Below are positions 11,556 to 23,176 of a stretch of 64,000 bases of DNA, in pieces. The position numbers and the translations under genes are program-made. Every line of letters begins with the position of its first letter. The stretch's first letter is position 1. The notes beneath the pieces were generated by a model, which was not told the DNA's origin, did not search any database, and was given only the letters and a program-made list of their open reading frames with translations. This DNA comes from Anniella stebbinsi (taxonomy: Eukaryota > Chordata > Lepidosauria > Squamata > Anniellidae): positions 398,697,154 through 398,761,153 of the forward strand of contig JARDYH010000001.1 of NCBI GenBank assembly GCA_029215795.1, written 5' to 3'.

Positions 11556-12259
11556 CTGTGTGTCCAGGTAGGGTTCTCAATAGTTGATGGTGGGTGTAAG
11601 GAGAGCACCTCATTGCCAGTCCCAGCTCCTGTAGGCTTCACCCTTCTCCCTACATCGCTGTAGGTTTCAGTTCAACAAATCCAAATTCTCCAAAATGTTT
11701 TCACAGCTTAGTTGTCCTTTGGGGCATTATTTCCCATGGTTTCAGGACTTACCACAGCTCAACAGTACTCTATTGGGAAAGTATTCTGGATTTTCATTAA
11801 AGCTCATTGTGCGTTACCTTTTGTTAGCTGTCATCAAATTTTAGAATTGTGTGAACTGCCTCCCCCCATTCCCCAAATCAACAACATTTTAACACAGCCT
11901 TGAGTGTTTTCTTTGCAGAAAGCCAATTAATATTAGTGATTTCCTCCAATTTTAAGATTCCCCTTCCTTGCTTCTCTTTGTACTTCTGCTTCATTTAGTT
12001 TGAGATGAGGTAACCCAGGGATTGTGGCAAGCACTGAGTGAAATACAGATTTTAAAGAACCACAAGGCTACTTCCTGTAAGGGTAGATGCTAAGCCCTGG
12101 ATTTCTACAGACTTCTCTTGAAAACTTACGAGAGGGAAGTAGTAAATCCTACCAGGAAGTTCTTAGTGGCTCCCTGACAGCCAATGTTTGCATTGCTCAA
12201 CTTTCTAAGAGTAATTTGTATGTCTTTGTTTCTGTCCAGGCCTTCCTTGCTGTTTTCCC

Positions 12260-13148
12260 ATGTCTCAATGGACTCCTACATGTAATATAGTCTATACCCT
12301 AGAAGCGGATATGAAGAGTGACGTTTCTTCTGGTGCACCAAAGAGCCAGGAGAGCCTGAAGGGGGTTCTCTTGAACCCTCCTCCGCACATTGAGGCAGCC
12401 AAGAGCTTCCCTGAAGAAGAAGCCGAGATGATTGCCAGCAAAGTTGGGGATGAATTCTCCCACCTCTGTGGTGACTCTCAGAAGCAGAAGGACGTCAACG
12501 GGAACCGACCCAAGCAGGAGACCCCCCTGGTCATGCGGAAGAAGCGCAAGAGTCAGCAGGCTGGCCCTTCTGATGCTCAGAACTGTGGCAGCAAAGAAAA
12601 CCCCCGGATTTTAGGATTAAGGCAGCGCCTCGATACGCAGAGTGAGGACAATGACTCCTCGTTTAGTGACTGTGTCTCTTCGCCCTCATCTAGCTTGCAT
12701 TTTGGAGACTCTGACACCATGACGTCCGACGAGGACAAAGAGACCGCCCCTGTGAGGCATACTCGGGCGCTGTTGAACGCATCAAGTAGAACTCACAGTT
12801 CTCGGCCACAAAAGTGGCCCCGGACGGAGACAGAATCTGTGCCGGGGCTATTAATGAAAAGGCCCTGTTTCCACAACAGTAGTTCCCTGAGGAGGCTCCC
12901 CTATAGGAAGCGGTTTGTGAAAACCAGCTCCTCGCAGCGGACACAAAACCAAAAAGAGCGGATTTTAATGCAGCGGAAAAAAAGGGAGGTCTTAGCTCGG
13001 CGGAAGTATGCTTTGCTACCCAGCTCCAGCAGTTCCAGTGAGAATGACCTTAGTAGCGAATCCTCTTCCAGCTCATCCTCCGAAGGAGAGGAAGATATTT
13101 TTGTATCAACGGGTGAAAATCACCAAAACAGTACTACTGTTCCCTCAG
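12260..13148 (+). CDS. RNF111: RNF111 exon 2: start codon and N-terminal region (residues 1-296)
   Basis: The acceptor AG at 12238-12239 puts 20 nt of leader before the ATG at 12260. The protein starts MSQWTP, as in mammalian Arkadia. It contains the basic [11 protein letters not shown] segment, an acidic [12 protein letters not shown] stretch, the KWPRTETES block, the lysine/arginine-rich [20 protein letters not shown] segment and two serine runs. The exon ends one base into codon 297 at the donor GTAAAA (13149). Confidence 0.95.
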
Positions 13149-13224
13149 GTAAAACCACTGCTTTGTGAAATGATTTAATTGTCCTGCTCCTGGCCTGCCT
13201 ATTTGTTTACCTGGTCAGTGACAT

Positions 13225-13440
13225 AGCCAGAGGGGCAGGATCTCAGTAGTAGTAGTAGGTCAGAAGGTCCCCAGTCAGTCTCTAGCAAGTCTAATTCAAG
13301 GACCTCGTGTCTGGGAAAGACCCCTCTTTGCCTATGACCTTGGAAAGCCACTGCTGTTCAGAGGAGGCAACCGTAGGCTAGATGAACCGGTGATCTGACC
13401 CTGTCATCTGTTTCTATCATCCAAGGATATGGGACCTACT
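13225..13440 (+). mobile_element. tRNA-derived SINE, degraded 3' part
   Basis: GAAAGACCCCTCTTTGCC, the GGAAAGCCACTGCTG block and CTAGATGAACCGGTGATCTG are the body and tail motifs of the tRNA-headed SINE seen more completely at 57900-58095. The head is missing or decayed. Confidence 0.5.
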
Positions 13441-13794
13441 GTCCCCTTTTGAAGGAGCTGGGTGTTAGGAGAGGATCGGAGGGGGTGGGACTCTGACCCA
13501 GGAATCCTGGCTTCTATCCCCACGGCTGTCATTCTGCCCAGCCTTGGCAAGAAAGAGGCTTTGGCCTAAGCAAGCATGCAGGGTCAAGCCAGAGGGCAGC
13601 CATGAGATGGAAGTGAGAACTGTTGCCCAAAGTGGCTTGGGTTGGAGTCCCAGTAGTACAGTTGCCTGTTCCCACCCGGCACCTCAAGAGGCCGAGTGTT
13701 GGCCCGGTTCTTTCCAATTCCTTTCCCCCAGTCTACAGGGTCCTAGAATGGAGCTAGCCAGCCCGTGAAGAACATCCTTGCAAGTGGCAAAGTG

Positions 13795-13863
13795 AACTCG
13801 GGAAGGGAGTTCATTGGCTAGTCCAACATATCTGGAGGGCACCAGGCTGGGGAAGGCTGCCCT
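13795..13863 (-). mobile_element. Half of a palindromic 'CCAACCTGGTGCC' MITE
   Basis: It ends in TCTGGAGGGCACCAGGCTGG GGAAGGCTG, the right terminus of the short palindromic family seen complete at 56217-56357. The left half is largely lost. Confidence 0.5.
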
Positions 13864-14898
13864 TTCCCCCCCCCCCCCCCAAAACAACCAATTTCCTGTG
13901 AACGTTGAAAAAGGCTGGCTCCATACTGGTGTGTTCAATGGTCACTTTAGCAATATTTCCACCATCCCACCAGTGCTCTGGAGCCCCTCACTTGTAACTG
14001 TCCTGTGGTTCTGCAAGGAAGCTGATACACCGCTTGCATTTCAGTGAGTGTGGGCTTTTGCCATAATTTTATTTATGTTTTGAAAGTGTGTGTCTTGCTG
14101 TTATGGCTATGGAGATAGATATTGAATAACGCGTAAGCTGTGACTGCAAAAGATTCCTGTGCTTATGGAGTGCAGCTTCTCCCCCTTGGCATAGTGACCT
14201 CCCCTGGAAGTTGTGTACGCACTCAACACACACACACACACCCCGCTGCCTTCCTTTACCCCTCTTTTCTGGCTACTGTGCCTGTCATTGACATGACATT
14301 GCTGTAAATGTTCTTTATCACATTGCCAGGAAGATCCCCATGGAGGCTCTCTGTAGAATCTTAATAATATCGTATTAAATCATGGAAAACAACAAAGAGT
14401 CTTTTGAAATCTTTAACATCAACCAATTTATTGTACATAAGCTTCCATGGACCAGTCCAGTTTTCCCCAGCCTGATGCCCCCACCCCCCCAGATGTGTTG
14501 AGTAGGCCATTACCACATCTTGTGGTATCGCATTCAATGGTTCAACTCTGCACTATGTGGAGAATCCTTCCTTTTATCTGTCCTGAATCTTCTACCATTT
14601 AGCTTTGCGGGATGACCCCTGGTGGCTTTACTGTGCATACACGCAGCAAATTCCAAAGGCATAGGGTCAGTTGACAATTTTGGCCATCTACACGCGTAGG
14701 GATTCTGTCGCATGTTCATTGACACTTGACTTTTTGAAAACTGGAGTACCATGCAGTCCAGGAAAGGATGGGAAATCCCCGAATGCTGGGACATGGCCTA
14801 GGAATTTGCAATGTTTTTCAAGGCTTGCTCGGCCTTCTTTGAAGAGAAAAGATGCTTTGAGATATTATAAACTGCTATTTGCTCTCCACTGAATGTCT

Positions 14899-14987
14899 GA
14901 AGCAGCCTTTCCCAACCTGGTGCCTTCCAGATGCCGTGGGGATGATGAGAACGCACATCTGGAGGGTATCAGGTTGGGGAAGGCTAC
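14899..14987. mobile_element. Palindromic 'CCAACCTGGTGCC' MITE, internally deleted
   Basis: The left end CAGCCTTTCCCAACCTGGTG pairs with the right end ATCAGGTTGGGGAAGGCTA. Only a short middle remains. Confidence 0.6.
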
Positions 14988-15450
14988 TCTGAAGGCACAG
15001 GATCTAACCACCTGGAAGTCTGTGGCTGTTAGTGTCTGAATGAGTGGTTGTCTGAGAAACCTCCATTCCCCCCCCCCCCCCATGAATGCCTCTTTGAGTC
15101 CTACTGAATCAAGGCAGGATATAAACTATGTGGACTTGTCCCCAGACATCGTGAGACCAGAGCAACTCTTTGGTAGCCCTCAGCTGCTCCTGCCCCATCA
15201 AATAGCTGCCTACCTGCTTTAGTGAGTCAAAACTGCATTCAGGCACCACTGGAAGGGGCTGCAGTCTCAGAACACTAAATGTAACTACCATCGAAGAGAG
15301 TTGGATTTCTCCTTTTGTTTTAGTTACATTTTCTGAAACGCATATTGATTGCCTCCATTTTGCAACATATATATTTAATACCCTGTGCAATTCAATCCTA
15401 ATGCAACTTGCCTCTGTCTTCTCTTCTTCCCTTTGCGTTCGACATTTCAG

Positions 15451-15577
15451 GGAGTATTGATGAAGATGTTGTGGTAATCGAAGCGTCCTCCACTCCCCAA
15501 GTCACTGCCAATGAAGAAATCAATGTTACCTCAACAGACAGCGAAGTAGAGATTGTAACTGTTGGAGAAAGTTACCG
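15451..15577 (+). CDS. RNF111: RNF111 exon 3: SUMO-interacting motifs 1 and 2
   Basis: The acceptor TTTCAG ends at 15450 and the donor GTAAGG begins at 15578. The exon encodes residues 297-339. It includes [10 protein letters not shown] (SIM1) and [10 protein letters not shown] (SIM2), hydrophobic cores flanked by acidic residues that bind SUMO chains in Arkadia. It ends two bases into the arginine codon 339. Confidence 0.95.
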
Positions 15578-16014
15578 GTAAGGCTTCCATTGCATCTTCT
15601 GGCAGCTCATGTCACCCCTCTGTTTGGCTGGAATTTGATCATGTCTCTAAATTTGTGGGTAAGGCAAGACAGCAATCTTTGTTGTATTTATTTATCTAGT
15701 CTGGAGAAATAACTGGAACTTGTAGGTAAATTACCAAAGGTTCCTGGGATAGGCCAGATAGTTGTCATTCTTACCTTGCCATTCACCTTACTTTTTTGCC
15801 ATCCAGTGTTCCAGTTGCCAGGTGCTCCTTTCTAGCCTCTCGGAGACATGCTCTGTTCTTAGAAGGGGGCTGGACTCGGGGTACCCTCCACTTCCTCTCT
15901 AGAACCAGTCCCCCTCCATCTTCAGTGGATGGATGCACGTTCTACGTTTGGAACAAGGGAAGCCTCCTGTGTGTCGTATTGCATCTTAAGTAGTTCACTT
16001 ACATTTGGGAAGAG

Positions 16015-16160
16015 TCATGGGTCATCTGCTTTGTCTGCGGATAGTCCCAGGTAGGACTAGGAAAGTCTCCTTTCTGAAATCACTTCCAGTCACTGTAGTC
16101 CATACGGAGCTCGATGGACCAATGGACTTACTCTGTATGAGGCAACTTCCTATGTTACTA
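16015..16160 (+). mobile_element. tRNA-derived SINE, 3' part
   Basis: Carries GATGGACCAATGGACTTACT followed by GTATGAGGCAACTTCCTATG, the characteristic tail of the tRNA SINE family in this window. The tRNA-like head is not recognisable. Confidence 0.55.
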
Positions 16161-16892
16161 ACTTCTTAAAAGTTTCATTGTGAGAAATCGTTTAGCTTTA
16201 AACTACAACATCACTTTTTGCCAATAAAGGCAAGGAGGTTTTGTTCCTTCAGTGATAGCCCCACATTTTGTTAATTTGGGCTGCACAGTTTCTAGACTTT
16301 TTATGTTTCCGACCCAGAGGACATTGTTAATTGGTTGGTATACAAATGATGTAAATAAATGATGATGTAAATACGTTTCCTGCTCCTGTATATAAAAAAA
16401 GTATGTTTGCTGAACAATAGACATAAGGTAGCACAAGGCTTCAGGCTGAAACCACAATTTGCTTGCTCTATGGTTGCACTCAAATATATTTCCAAGTACC
16501 TTGTCACATATCTGTTTCACACAGAGTCAGTCAGCTACCACACAATTCATTTTATAGGCTTTCTGCATAGTTTCCCAGAATGGGCCCTTCCTGGGCCTCA
16601 AACGTATGAAAGGCTAGTCCTGTAATTGAGTAGGATGATAAAATAAGGCAACTACTATGGGTTTATTTTCTAAAATATTTGGTTACTTTTTCATTTTGTG
16701 TTTCATTTTACTCCAGGCCTCACAATTTAGCCTTCACCATCTTCCTTGTTCCTGCGCCTTATTAAACCATATATATTATTTTATTTGCATTGCACGTGAA
16801 AGCCTCTTCCCAAGGATATTTTGTGGTTGTGCTAGGGAGAAATATGCATATATTTCTTAAGCTGTCAATTATTCTGGTCTTTTTTCTTGCAG

Positions 16893-17024
16893 CAGTGCTT
16901 TAAAGTGTCATCCTGGATCAAACTGTGCTCATAGCGCATTCCTTGATGCCTTGATCAAAGATAAATGGAGTGTTTTCTATAACCTTCTGAATTCAGTCTC
17001 CTCAGCAAACAAAAAGAGAGCCAA
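16893..17024 (+). CDS. RNF111: Candidate alternative (cassette) exon of RNF111, in frame
   Basis: A strong acceptor (T-rich tract ending TTTTTTCTTGCAG at 16892) is followed by 132 nt and a donor CCAA/GTAAAG (GT at 17025-17026). The length is a multiple of three and fits the exon 3/exon 4 phase exactly. Inclusion would insert 44 residues after Y338, starting RSALKCHPGSNCAHSAFLDA and ending SANKKRAK, between SIM2 and SIM3. The frame is open and not low-complexity. If the donor is not used, a TAA follows at once (17025-17027 region), so it could also act as a terminal exon. The 13-exon protein does not need it. I do not recall this segment in the main human isoform, and homology is unknown. Confidence 0.5.
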
Positions 17025-17780
17025 GTAAAGCCTGTCTCCTCTCTCTTTTTGAATTCTCCAAATGTATGAATCGTTCACCCATTAGAATTGGTGCTAATGC
17101 TGCTGTTAGTTCTGATTTTAAAAAACTGCCCCCTTCCAAACTTACCCTGCTTTCCTAAACACCTGCCCTGTTGTCTAATGAGTGGCTGAGTATGCAGAAA
17201 TTCTGGTGCACAGATGAGAACATTCTGCTACTGGGTTGCTTATTTTAACAGGAGCTTCTGCCCTCTTCCCCCCCCCCCCCAACTTTTATACCTACCTACC
17301 TGCCTCCACTCTCATCTCTCACTCATTTGTTAGCTGAGTCTGGCACTGGATTGAATGAGAGTCCAGTACCCTAGTGGTTCTGTCCAATTGGAATCCATTT
17401 TAAAGTGGGACAGAAATATCAAGAGGGACTGGTGTTGGTGAGCGAGCATGGTGAGACAGCCGAGGCCTTAAATTAACTGAACATTTGGAAATGCTAAAAC
17501 TGCAACATTAATATGCATATGGCTAGTTTCTTGACGTGGATTGGGGCTTGTAAAATACTGGTGTATTATTGTAGGGTAAAAGGCATGGGGAGAAAATGGG
17601 TCTCATCTCCCCCGTCATTGTTAGGGTCTCTTAAGAGGAGCAGAAGATGTCCTGGGCCCTCCTTAGAAATGTAGTCCGGCCAAAGTATAACTGGCAAGGG
17701 ACAAGATGAAATTGTAGACAGGAAAGGCAAGGTGAGGTCAACTCCAGAAAGGCAGGGCAGGCTAAGGAGGCAGGTGATGT

Positions 17781-17802
17781 ACAGAGAGAGAGAGAGAGAG
17801 AG
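17781..17802 (+). repeat. (AG)n microsatellite
   Basis: An uninterrupted AG dinucleotide run in RNF111 intron 3, followed by a second short GAGAGA stretch. Confidence 0.85.
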
Positions 17803-18124
17803 AATATGAGAGAGAGGGAGAAAAGCAGAAATCAGAATCAGCAAGAATGAGGGACCAGGAAAGGCTTGTGAGGCTGGGGATGACAGCTGGAAGATGCAGG
17901 GGTAAGGCCAGGAGCACCTGGCTCTGTCCATGTGGTTGGATGCTTCCTGGTTGAAAGAGAACAATGAAAAGTGTATCGCTTCTACAAGCCTACAAAGTGC
18001 TTCTCCGCCCCTGCCCCCCCACGAAATGTTTTCAAAGTCGACTCGCTCGCAGTGTTCCCTACCCATTTTGCTGCATCTCTGCTGTTTCAAAGCAGTTTGA
18101 ACAATGGCTTTGGCCAGCTAGACA

Positions 18125-18320
18125 CCTAGGAAGCTGCCTTAGAGCAGGTCAGATGCGTTGTCCATCTAGCCCAGCATTGTCTCCTCTGGCCGGCAGCAGC
18201 CCTCTGCAGTTTTAGGCTGAGAAGGGTCTTCCCCACCACCTGCCACTTGATCCTTTTTTTACCTGGAGATGCAACCTGGAGATGGAAGTCATTGCTCTTC
18301 TCCCTGGGGCACATAGCTAA
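18125..18320 (-). mobile_element. tRNA-derived SINE, minus orientation
   Basis: On the minus strand the head retains CCCCAGGGAGAAGAGC-like remnants, the body CATCTCCAGGTTGCATC, and the tail GCTGGGCTAGATGGACAACG with AAGGCAGCTTCCTAGG. This order matches the tRNA SINE family. Confidence 0.55.
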
Positions 18321-18377
18321 TTGAACTGCTGTTATAAAGTCTCAAGCAATCTTCACTGTTTTGGATCCACCTGATGA

Positions 18378-18585
18378 ACATAAGAAGTTGCCTTAGACAG
18401 ACCCCTGGTCAATCTGTCTCAGTTTTGTTTATTCCATCTGCTGCAGTGGCTCTTGGAAGTCTCAGGCAGACATCTTTCCCAGCTCTGCTCCTTGAGATCC
18501 TTTTAATGGGAGATATTGGTGATTGAGACCATCTGTGTGCAAGACAAGTGCTCTGTTATTGAGCTATGGGACCTCCTGTCTAGCA
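18378..18585 (-). mobile_element. tRNA-derived SINE, minus orientation
   Basis: The minus strand shows CTCAATAACAGAGCACTTGT (A-box region), ATCTCCCATTAAAAGGATC, GGCAGCCTGAGACTT-like words and TAAGGCAACTTCTTATGTTC at the 3' end. A second, independent insertion just right of the 18125-18320 copy. Confidence 0.6.
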
Positions 18586-18999
18586 GGGCATTTACCTGGT
18601 CAATGTGGGTTAGTGGATTCCAGCGTTTTTAAATGGCTTGTGCCACCTTTCCATCGTCCGATGCATTGAGTGTTAGCAACATAATAAAATCATATTAGGT
18701 CAATAATAAAGTCTAGAAATAACAACTTGCAATTAAAAGTCTCCAGCTAATCGCAGGTTAAAACCTTGACAGAACAATATTGTATTTATTTGATTTCTAA
18801 AAGTAAGTGACGAATGCCAGCTGTGGTGGACCTTACTTAGAAGGGAGTACACAGGTACTGGGTCTTCTTAGGGTAACACCTCCTCTCGGTTGCCATCATT
18901 TGAACTTCCCAAATTGCAGAAGTGGCCATCTTAACCAGCCTGTCATGGTACAGCTAAGCTTTCTCTTCGCATTTCAAGTGCCTGTACTCTCTCTGCCAG

Positions 19000-19163
19000 G
19001 TCTCGCTCATCACTTGGGCATTCTAGGTCCCACTGGGGCCATGGTTCGAACTCCCATGCTTCGCGGCCACAAGAGCAGCGGAACCGCAGTAGAATCTCCA
19101 CGGTCATCCAGCCGCTGAGACAGAGTGCAGCAGAAGTGGTGGACCTCACAGTGGATGAAGACG
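19000..19163 (+). CDS. RNF111: RNF111 exon 4: SUMO-interacting motif 3
   Basis: The acceptor CTGCCAG ends at 18999 and the donor GTAGGT begins at 19164. The first base completes the arginine codon split with exon 3. The exon encodes an arginine/serine-rich stretch ([18 protein letters not shown]) and [12 protein letters not shown], the third SIM, which is the best-known SUMO-binding motif of Arkadia. Confidence 0.95.
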
Positions 19164-19551
19164 GTAGGTCACAGCAACCGTGGATCCTTGTCCGCCCCTC
19201 AGTGAGAAACTCGTTGGTGTTCTGAAAGGAGGAGAAACCTCAAGGCTGCCTGTTATGGCTGCGTGTTTCAGAGATTATATGTTCTCCATGAATGGCTTCT
19301 ACCTCTGCTTGTTTCTGGAGCTGGGCAGATCAGCAGAGCTCGCCGAAGGGAGCTGCCCCGATCCGAAAGCAAGTGTTTCTGCGTGTTTCGGGGCTTGCAT
19401 TCCGGAGCACTAATTCTCTGTTGCACAAGCAGACGCTGGCACAACACAATCAACAGAGCACAGCAGCTCTGCTAGGTACTGCCCCATGGCTTGCCCCTGT
19501 ACCTGCATACGTACATATCCCCAAATACAACAAAGAGTTTCATGGCAAAGG

Positions 19552-19588
<37 letters not shown>
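19552..19588 (+). repeat. (AAT)n microsatellite
   Basis: An ATA/AAT trinucleotide run passing into ACA units, in RNF111 intron 4. Confidence 0.85.
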
Positions 19589-19591
<3 letters not shown>

Positions 19592-20034
19592 CAACGATTT
19601 ATTTCTTACCCGCCTCTCTGTCTAGATCTACATTAACAAATGTATTATGGCACGGGTTTTTATGGACTGGGGTCCAGTTTGTCTCCCTTTCTCTGCACGT
19701 TTGCTGAAAGACAGGTTTCCTTTCAGTCTGTATCCTAAACCAGGAGAGAGGCTGTGAAATTACCACGGCTTTCCTTCTAACAATAAGAAGCATAGCCAAA
19801 AAGACATGATAGGGCATGCTTGAAATCTGTCAAAACCTTTCGTAAAACTGGATCTTGGGCAGTTTTGGTAGCCCTCAAATGTGTTTTATTTCTAGGCCAC
19901 TTTGATTGGCGCTGCCACATCCCATTTTTGATCGGTGGACTATAGTGTCATCTCAGTTAAAAACTGTGGCTCTTACCGCCTGCCTGCATCCTTGGCAAAG
20001 AATGAATGTACCCCTTTATTTGGAAATGAGACCC

Positions 20035-20450
20035 AAGTGCAGCAGCAGCAGCAGTTTATTTGTATGCTGCTTTTCCACATGATTGTACCCAAAATAGATC
20101 ACAAGTTATCAAATGAATCGCAATAAATATAATTGAAAAAACACAATAGGAAAAATTGCATATTAACCATCGTGTCAATAGGTAAATATGTAATAAATCA
20201 ATCCATGCAAGATGGAATAAAACAATGCAAGTAAACTGATGTAATCCAACAACTTCATACTAAACAGGAAAGAGAATAAAGCCTAACACAGAAATAAACC
20301 TCAGTGTGGAGATAATTCCACAGTTGGGGGGCTACCACCAAGAAAGCCCCTCTCCCTTGTCATCCTCCAACCCTCCTTTAGAGGAGGCATGTAGAGGAGG
20401 GCCTCCAATAATGACCCTAGTGTCCTTGTAGGTTCATAACAGGAGATGCT
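20035..20450 (-). mobile_element. LINE 3'-end fragment, minus orientation
   Basis: On the minus strand an A/T-rich tail with AAAGCAGCATACAAATAAAC follows a block with GGGCTTTCTTGGTGG and CCAACTGTGGAATTATC, a layout shared with non-LTR retrotransposon 3' ends elsewhere in the window. No frame survives, and family assignment (L2 or CR1) is uncertain. Confidence 0.4.
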
Positions 20451-20759
20451 CAGCCTCTTGATGTTAGTCTCCACTAATCACGGCTTCTGACAGCTTACTC
20501 ATAAGCTATGTGCTGTTCTAATTGCTAGTCATAAGAATATCTGCAAAACTAGTGAAGGTAAGAGTATTGGTGTAACTGATATAATGGGCCTACACCCACT
20601 GCTGAAAGGACACTAGATGGGCAAAGCCAGCAAAGGAGCAAGCCTAGGCTGGCTATCTTTTGTTTGTCCCATAATGTATGTTAAAGAAACAAGTTCTGAG
20701 TTTACAAACCACTTTCCTGAATATCTGGGTTTTTTGTTGTTGTTATTGTTCGTTTTTAG

Positions 20760-20957
20760 AGCCAACTGTTGTGCCAACAACTTCCTCTAGAGTGGACTCC
20801 CAGGCTACAAATTCTGCTTCGGACGGCGGCCCTAATGCCACAACCTCAGAGCAGGTCTCTGACGTTGTTTCTAGCATCTCCAACAGCCAGTCCTCATTGG
20901 TACCGGAGCCTTTGGTTGTTCTCGCCAACAGCGGTACTGCTGGAAATTCAGCAGGAG
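20760..20957 (+). CDS. RNF111: RNF111 exon 5
   Basis: The acceptor CGTTTTTAG ends at 20759 and the donor GTACGG begins at 20958. The exon encodes a serine/threonine-rich linker starting (E)PTVVPTTS, as in mammalian Arkadia, and ending NSAGG. Sequence past the donor stays open, so only the splice join, not a stop, marks the exon end. Confidence 0.93.
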
Positions 20958-22747
20958 GTACGGAACAAGAGCTCATACGTTTGTCATGGGTTGACTTGTT
21001 GGCTTCCCAGAAGGAAGATGGTGACCACGACCTGTTGCTTTGGAAACGTAAGGCAGCCTTTTGCTGGAGGAGCACAGGGGTTCTGGGGTCACCATTCTCT
21101 TTCTCTGTTTACACCCCTTTTTTTAAAAAAAATTGAAGGCATTTTGAGATGCCAGTACAGGGAGTAGAATTGTCAATAGTATTGGGACAGTAAGTGCAGG
21201 TTCCCTGGCTCTTGAGGCGAGCTTGACTGTCCAGGGATCCTTGTGGAACCTGGCTTCTGGACCATTACACATTGCTAGGAAATAAAAATTAAGATGCAAT
21301 TCTTCACATTCCTGGAATGCCATGGTAGATACTTGGTCGGCACCGGAGCCTGCAAGTTCTCATTTTCAGGTTGCGTTCTTAAGAATATTGGGTTTTCTTT
21401 GTGAGAAGATCAGCAATGGTAAATCAGCTTCCCTGAATGACAGCTTGTCTACCATTACAATGTGCAGCCACAGGTCAGTTTGGGGGCATGTTCCAGGGTG
21501 AACATCCAGTTCACATGGGCTTCTGAAGTGTCTTAAGGTGGCTCTCGGGTGCCCATACAAAACTAAGCATGCCCCAGAAAGCTCCCATCACACAGAGGAG
21601 CAGGAATCCCACAGTAGGCAGAAGCCTGCGGAAAGAATTGAACTTGTGAGGCCGCCTTGAGTTAGCATCCAGCCCAGGGCTGTCTGCTCTGGCAGGCTGT
21701 GATCCTCCGAGCCTTTTCGCCCTCACCCTGCTGCCGGAGATCCTTGAACTGCAAACGTCAGGAACGTGAAGCTGCGTGCAAAGCAGGTGCTGTGACCCCC
21801 CTCCCCCTTAGAGATAGAAGTTTGAAAACCATCAGGTGAATTAAGTTACTGATGCCATGACTGAATTTTGTAGCTCCACACAGTGATATAAACAGGAGAT
21901 TGGATCCACCATTTTACTCCTCTGGACTGTGCAGACAGAGCTCATATGGAAGCTTCACTCTAATATCCTGGACACTAGCGCACGTGTTTGCAGGGTTTTT
22001 CATAAGAGTGGTGTGAACAGGGAAGCTTTTGTACATGCAAGTGTTCCAAGTATACAGGTGAACCCGTGCAGGAGAAGGAGTATTTTTGTGATTAGTTCAG
22101 GTCCTTTTGCTGTAGCAGTTCACCCAAATATTATGAGATGTTGGAGGCAGGTGTGCCTCTGATCTCACTGTCCAGAGTCCATCCATCTGTTTTCATCCTA
22201 GAAGGCGATGCCTTTGAAACCAGCTCACCTTTGGTGCTTTACTTTTATTTGCTCCAGAGGCGGGGCTCTTATGAGGGAATAAGTGAGAAGTGTGGGCCGG
22301 AGCAAAGAGGAATGACTCACTGCAAAGGTGTGGGGGTTGGGAACAAGAGAGCGAGTCCTGCTCGCTTGTTGCCGTGTGCCAGCAGGAGAGGTAGAATGAG
22401 GCAGCCTTGGGAGAGCAGATGCAGCCTCCCCCAGGCAGAAAACGGGCAGGCAAGGAAGGGCTTGCCGTGACCTGGATGTGCTGTTGAGTGTAGACCTTGA
22501 TGGAAGCGTGAGGACTGATGGAGTGTTGGGGAAGGAGACTGAAAGCCGGGTGGGAGAGAGAATGGAACGGAGTATCCTGGAGGAGGCCCTGGCTGGCACA
22601 GCAAATGGGAGCACACCAGACTGCCCCGTTGGCTCACTTTCAGAAGCTCAACTCTAATCCAGTCGCGCAGTTTGCAGACTTTCAAGAGTTTCACTTTCGC
22701 CACCGCCACCTTGTCATCAGCTGTGTTTTTCTTCTTCCCGGTTCAAG
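20958..22747 (+). other. RNF111: RNF111 intron 5
   Basis: This 1.8 kb stretch has no exon or clear repeat family that I could support. Open frames at 22138-22470 and 22225-22709 have no recognisable product and no conserved splice framing. Confidence 0.45.
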
Positions 22748-23067
22748 ATGACGCCAGAGGAAACTCCTCAAGTGCAACACTGGAATCCGGCCCTCCGGCG
22801 ATGCCGAGGCTGCCCTCCTGCTGCCCCCAGCACTCTCCGTGCGGCAGCTCTTCGCAGGGCCACCACATCCTGGGGCACCCCCACGCCAGCTGTTTCCAGC
22901 CGCACAGCCACCACTTCCAGCACCACCAGCACCACCACCACACCCCCCACGCAAGCGTCCCGCTCTCGCCGTCGTTCAGCGAGTCCAGCTGCCCCGTCGA
23001 AAGACCTCCCCCAGCACCGGCACCTGGCGGACCGAGTAGCAGTTCTGGTACCACTTACCATGACCAG
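22748..23067 (+). CDS. RNF111: RNF111 exon 6: histidine-rich region
   Basis: The acceptor GGTTCAAG ends at 22747 and the donor GTAAGT begins at 23068. The exon encodes [20 protein letters not shown] and a histidine-rich run ([14 protein letters not shown]), then [20 protein letters not shown], conserved in Arkadia. It ends in phase 0 at HDQ. A long (CT)n tract starts 53 nt into the following intron. Confidence 0.95.
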
Positions 23068-23118
23068 GTAAGTCCAGTTGATGTCGTTCCGTCAATGAAG
23101 AGTTATGTGCAATATTCC

Positions 23119-23119
<1 letters not shown>

Positions 23120-23174
<55 letters not shown>
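23120..23174 (+). repeat. (CT)n microsatellite close to a splice donor
   Basis: An uninterrupted pyrimidine dinucleotide run of about 55 nt beginning 53 nt after the exon 6 donor. Such a tract could bind PTB/hnRNP-type proteins. Confidence 0.9.

Positions 23175-23176
<2 letters not shown>

Larger units (their letters stand above)
4168..12239 (+). other. RNF111: RNF111 intron 1
   Basis: This 8 kb non-coding stretch runs between the presumed leader exon and the first coding exon. It holds a GAGTAAGTCCC-family copy (5325-5413), a 209-bp hAT-like MITE (5580-5788), a LINE-like fragment (9365-9800) and a second MITE family (11345-11555). No other support for genes was found in 5800-9360 or 9800-11340. 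Confidence 0.55.

Noticed and set aside
17566..18090. 174-codon minus-strand ORF in RNF111 intron 3
   Set aside because: Contains an (AG)n-derived serine/leucine repeat and no family pattern; no splice or promoter support.
22138..22709. Overlapping ORFs in RNF111 intron 5 as an extra exon
   Set aside because: No suitable acceptor-donor pair keeps the phase, and the direct join of exon 5 to exon 6 reproduces the conserved protein.
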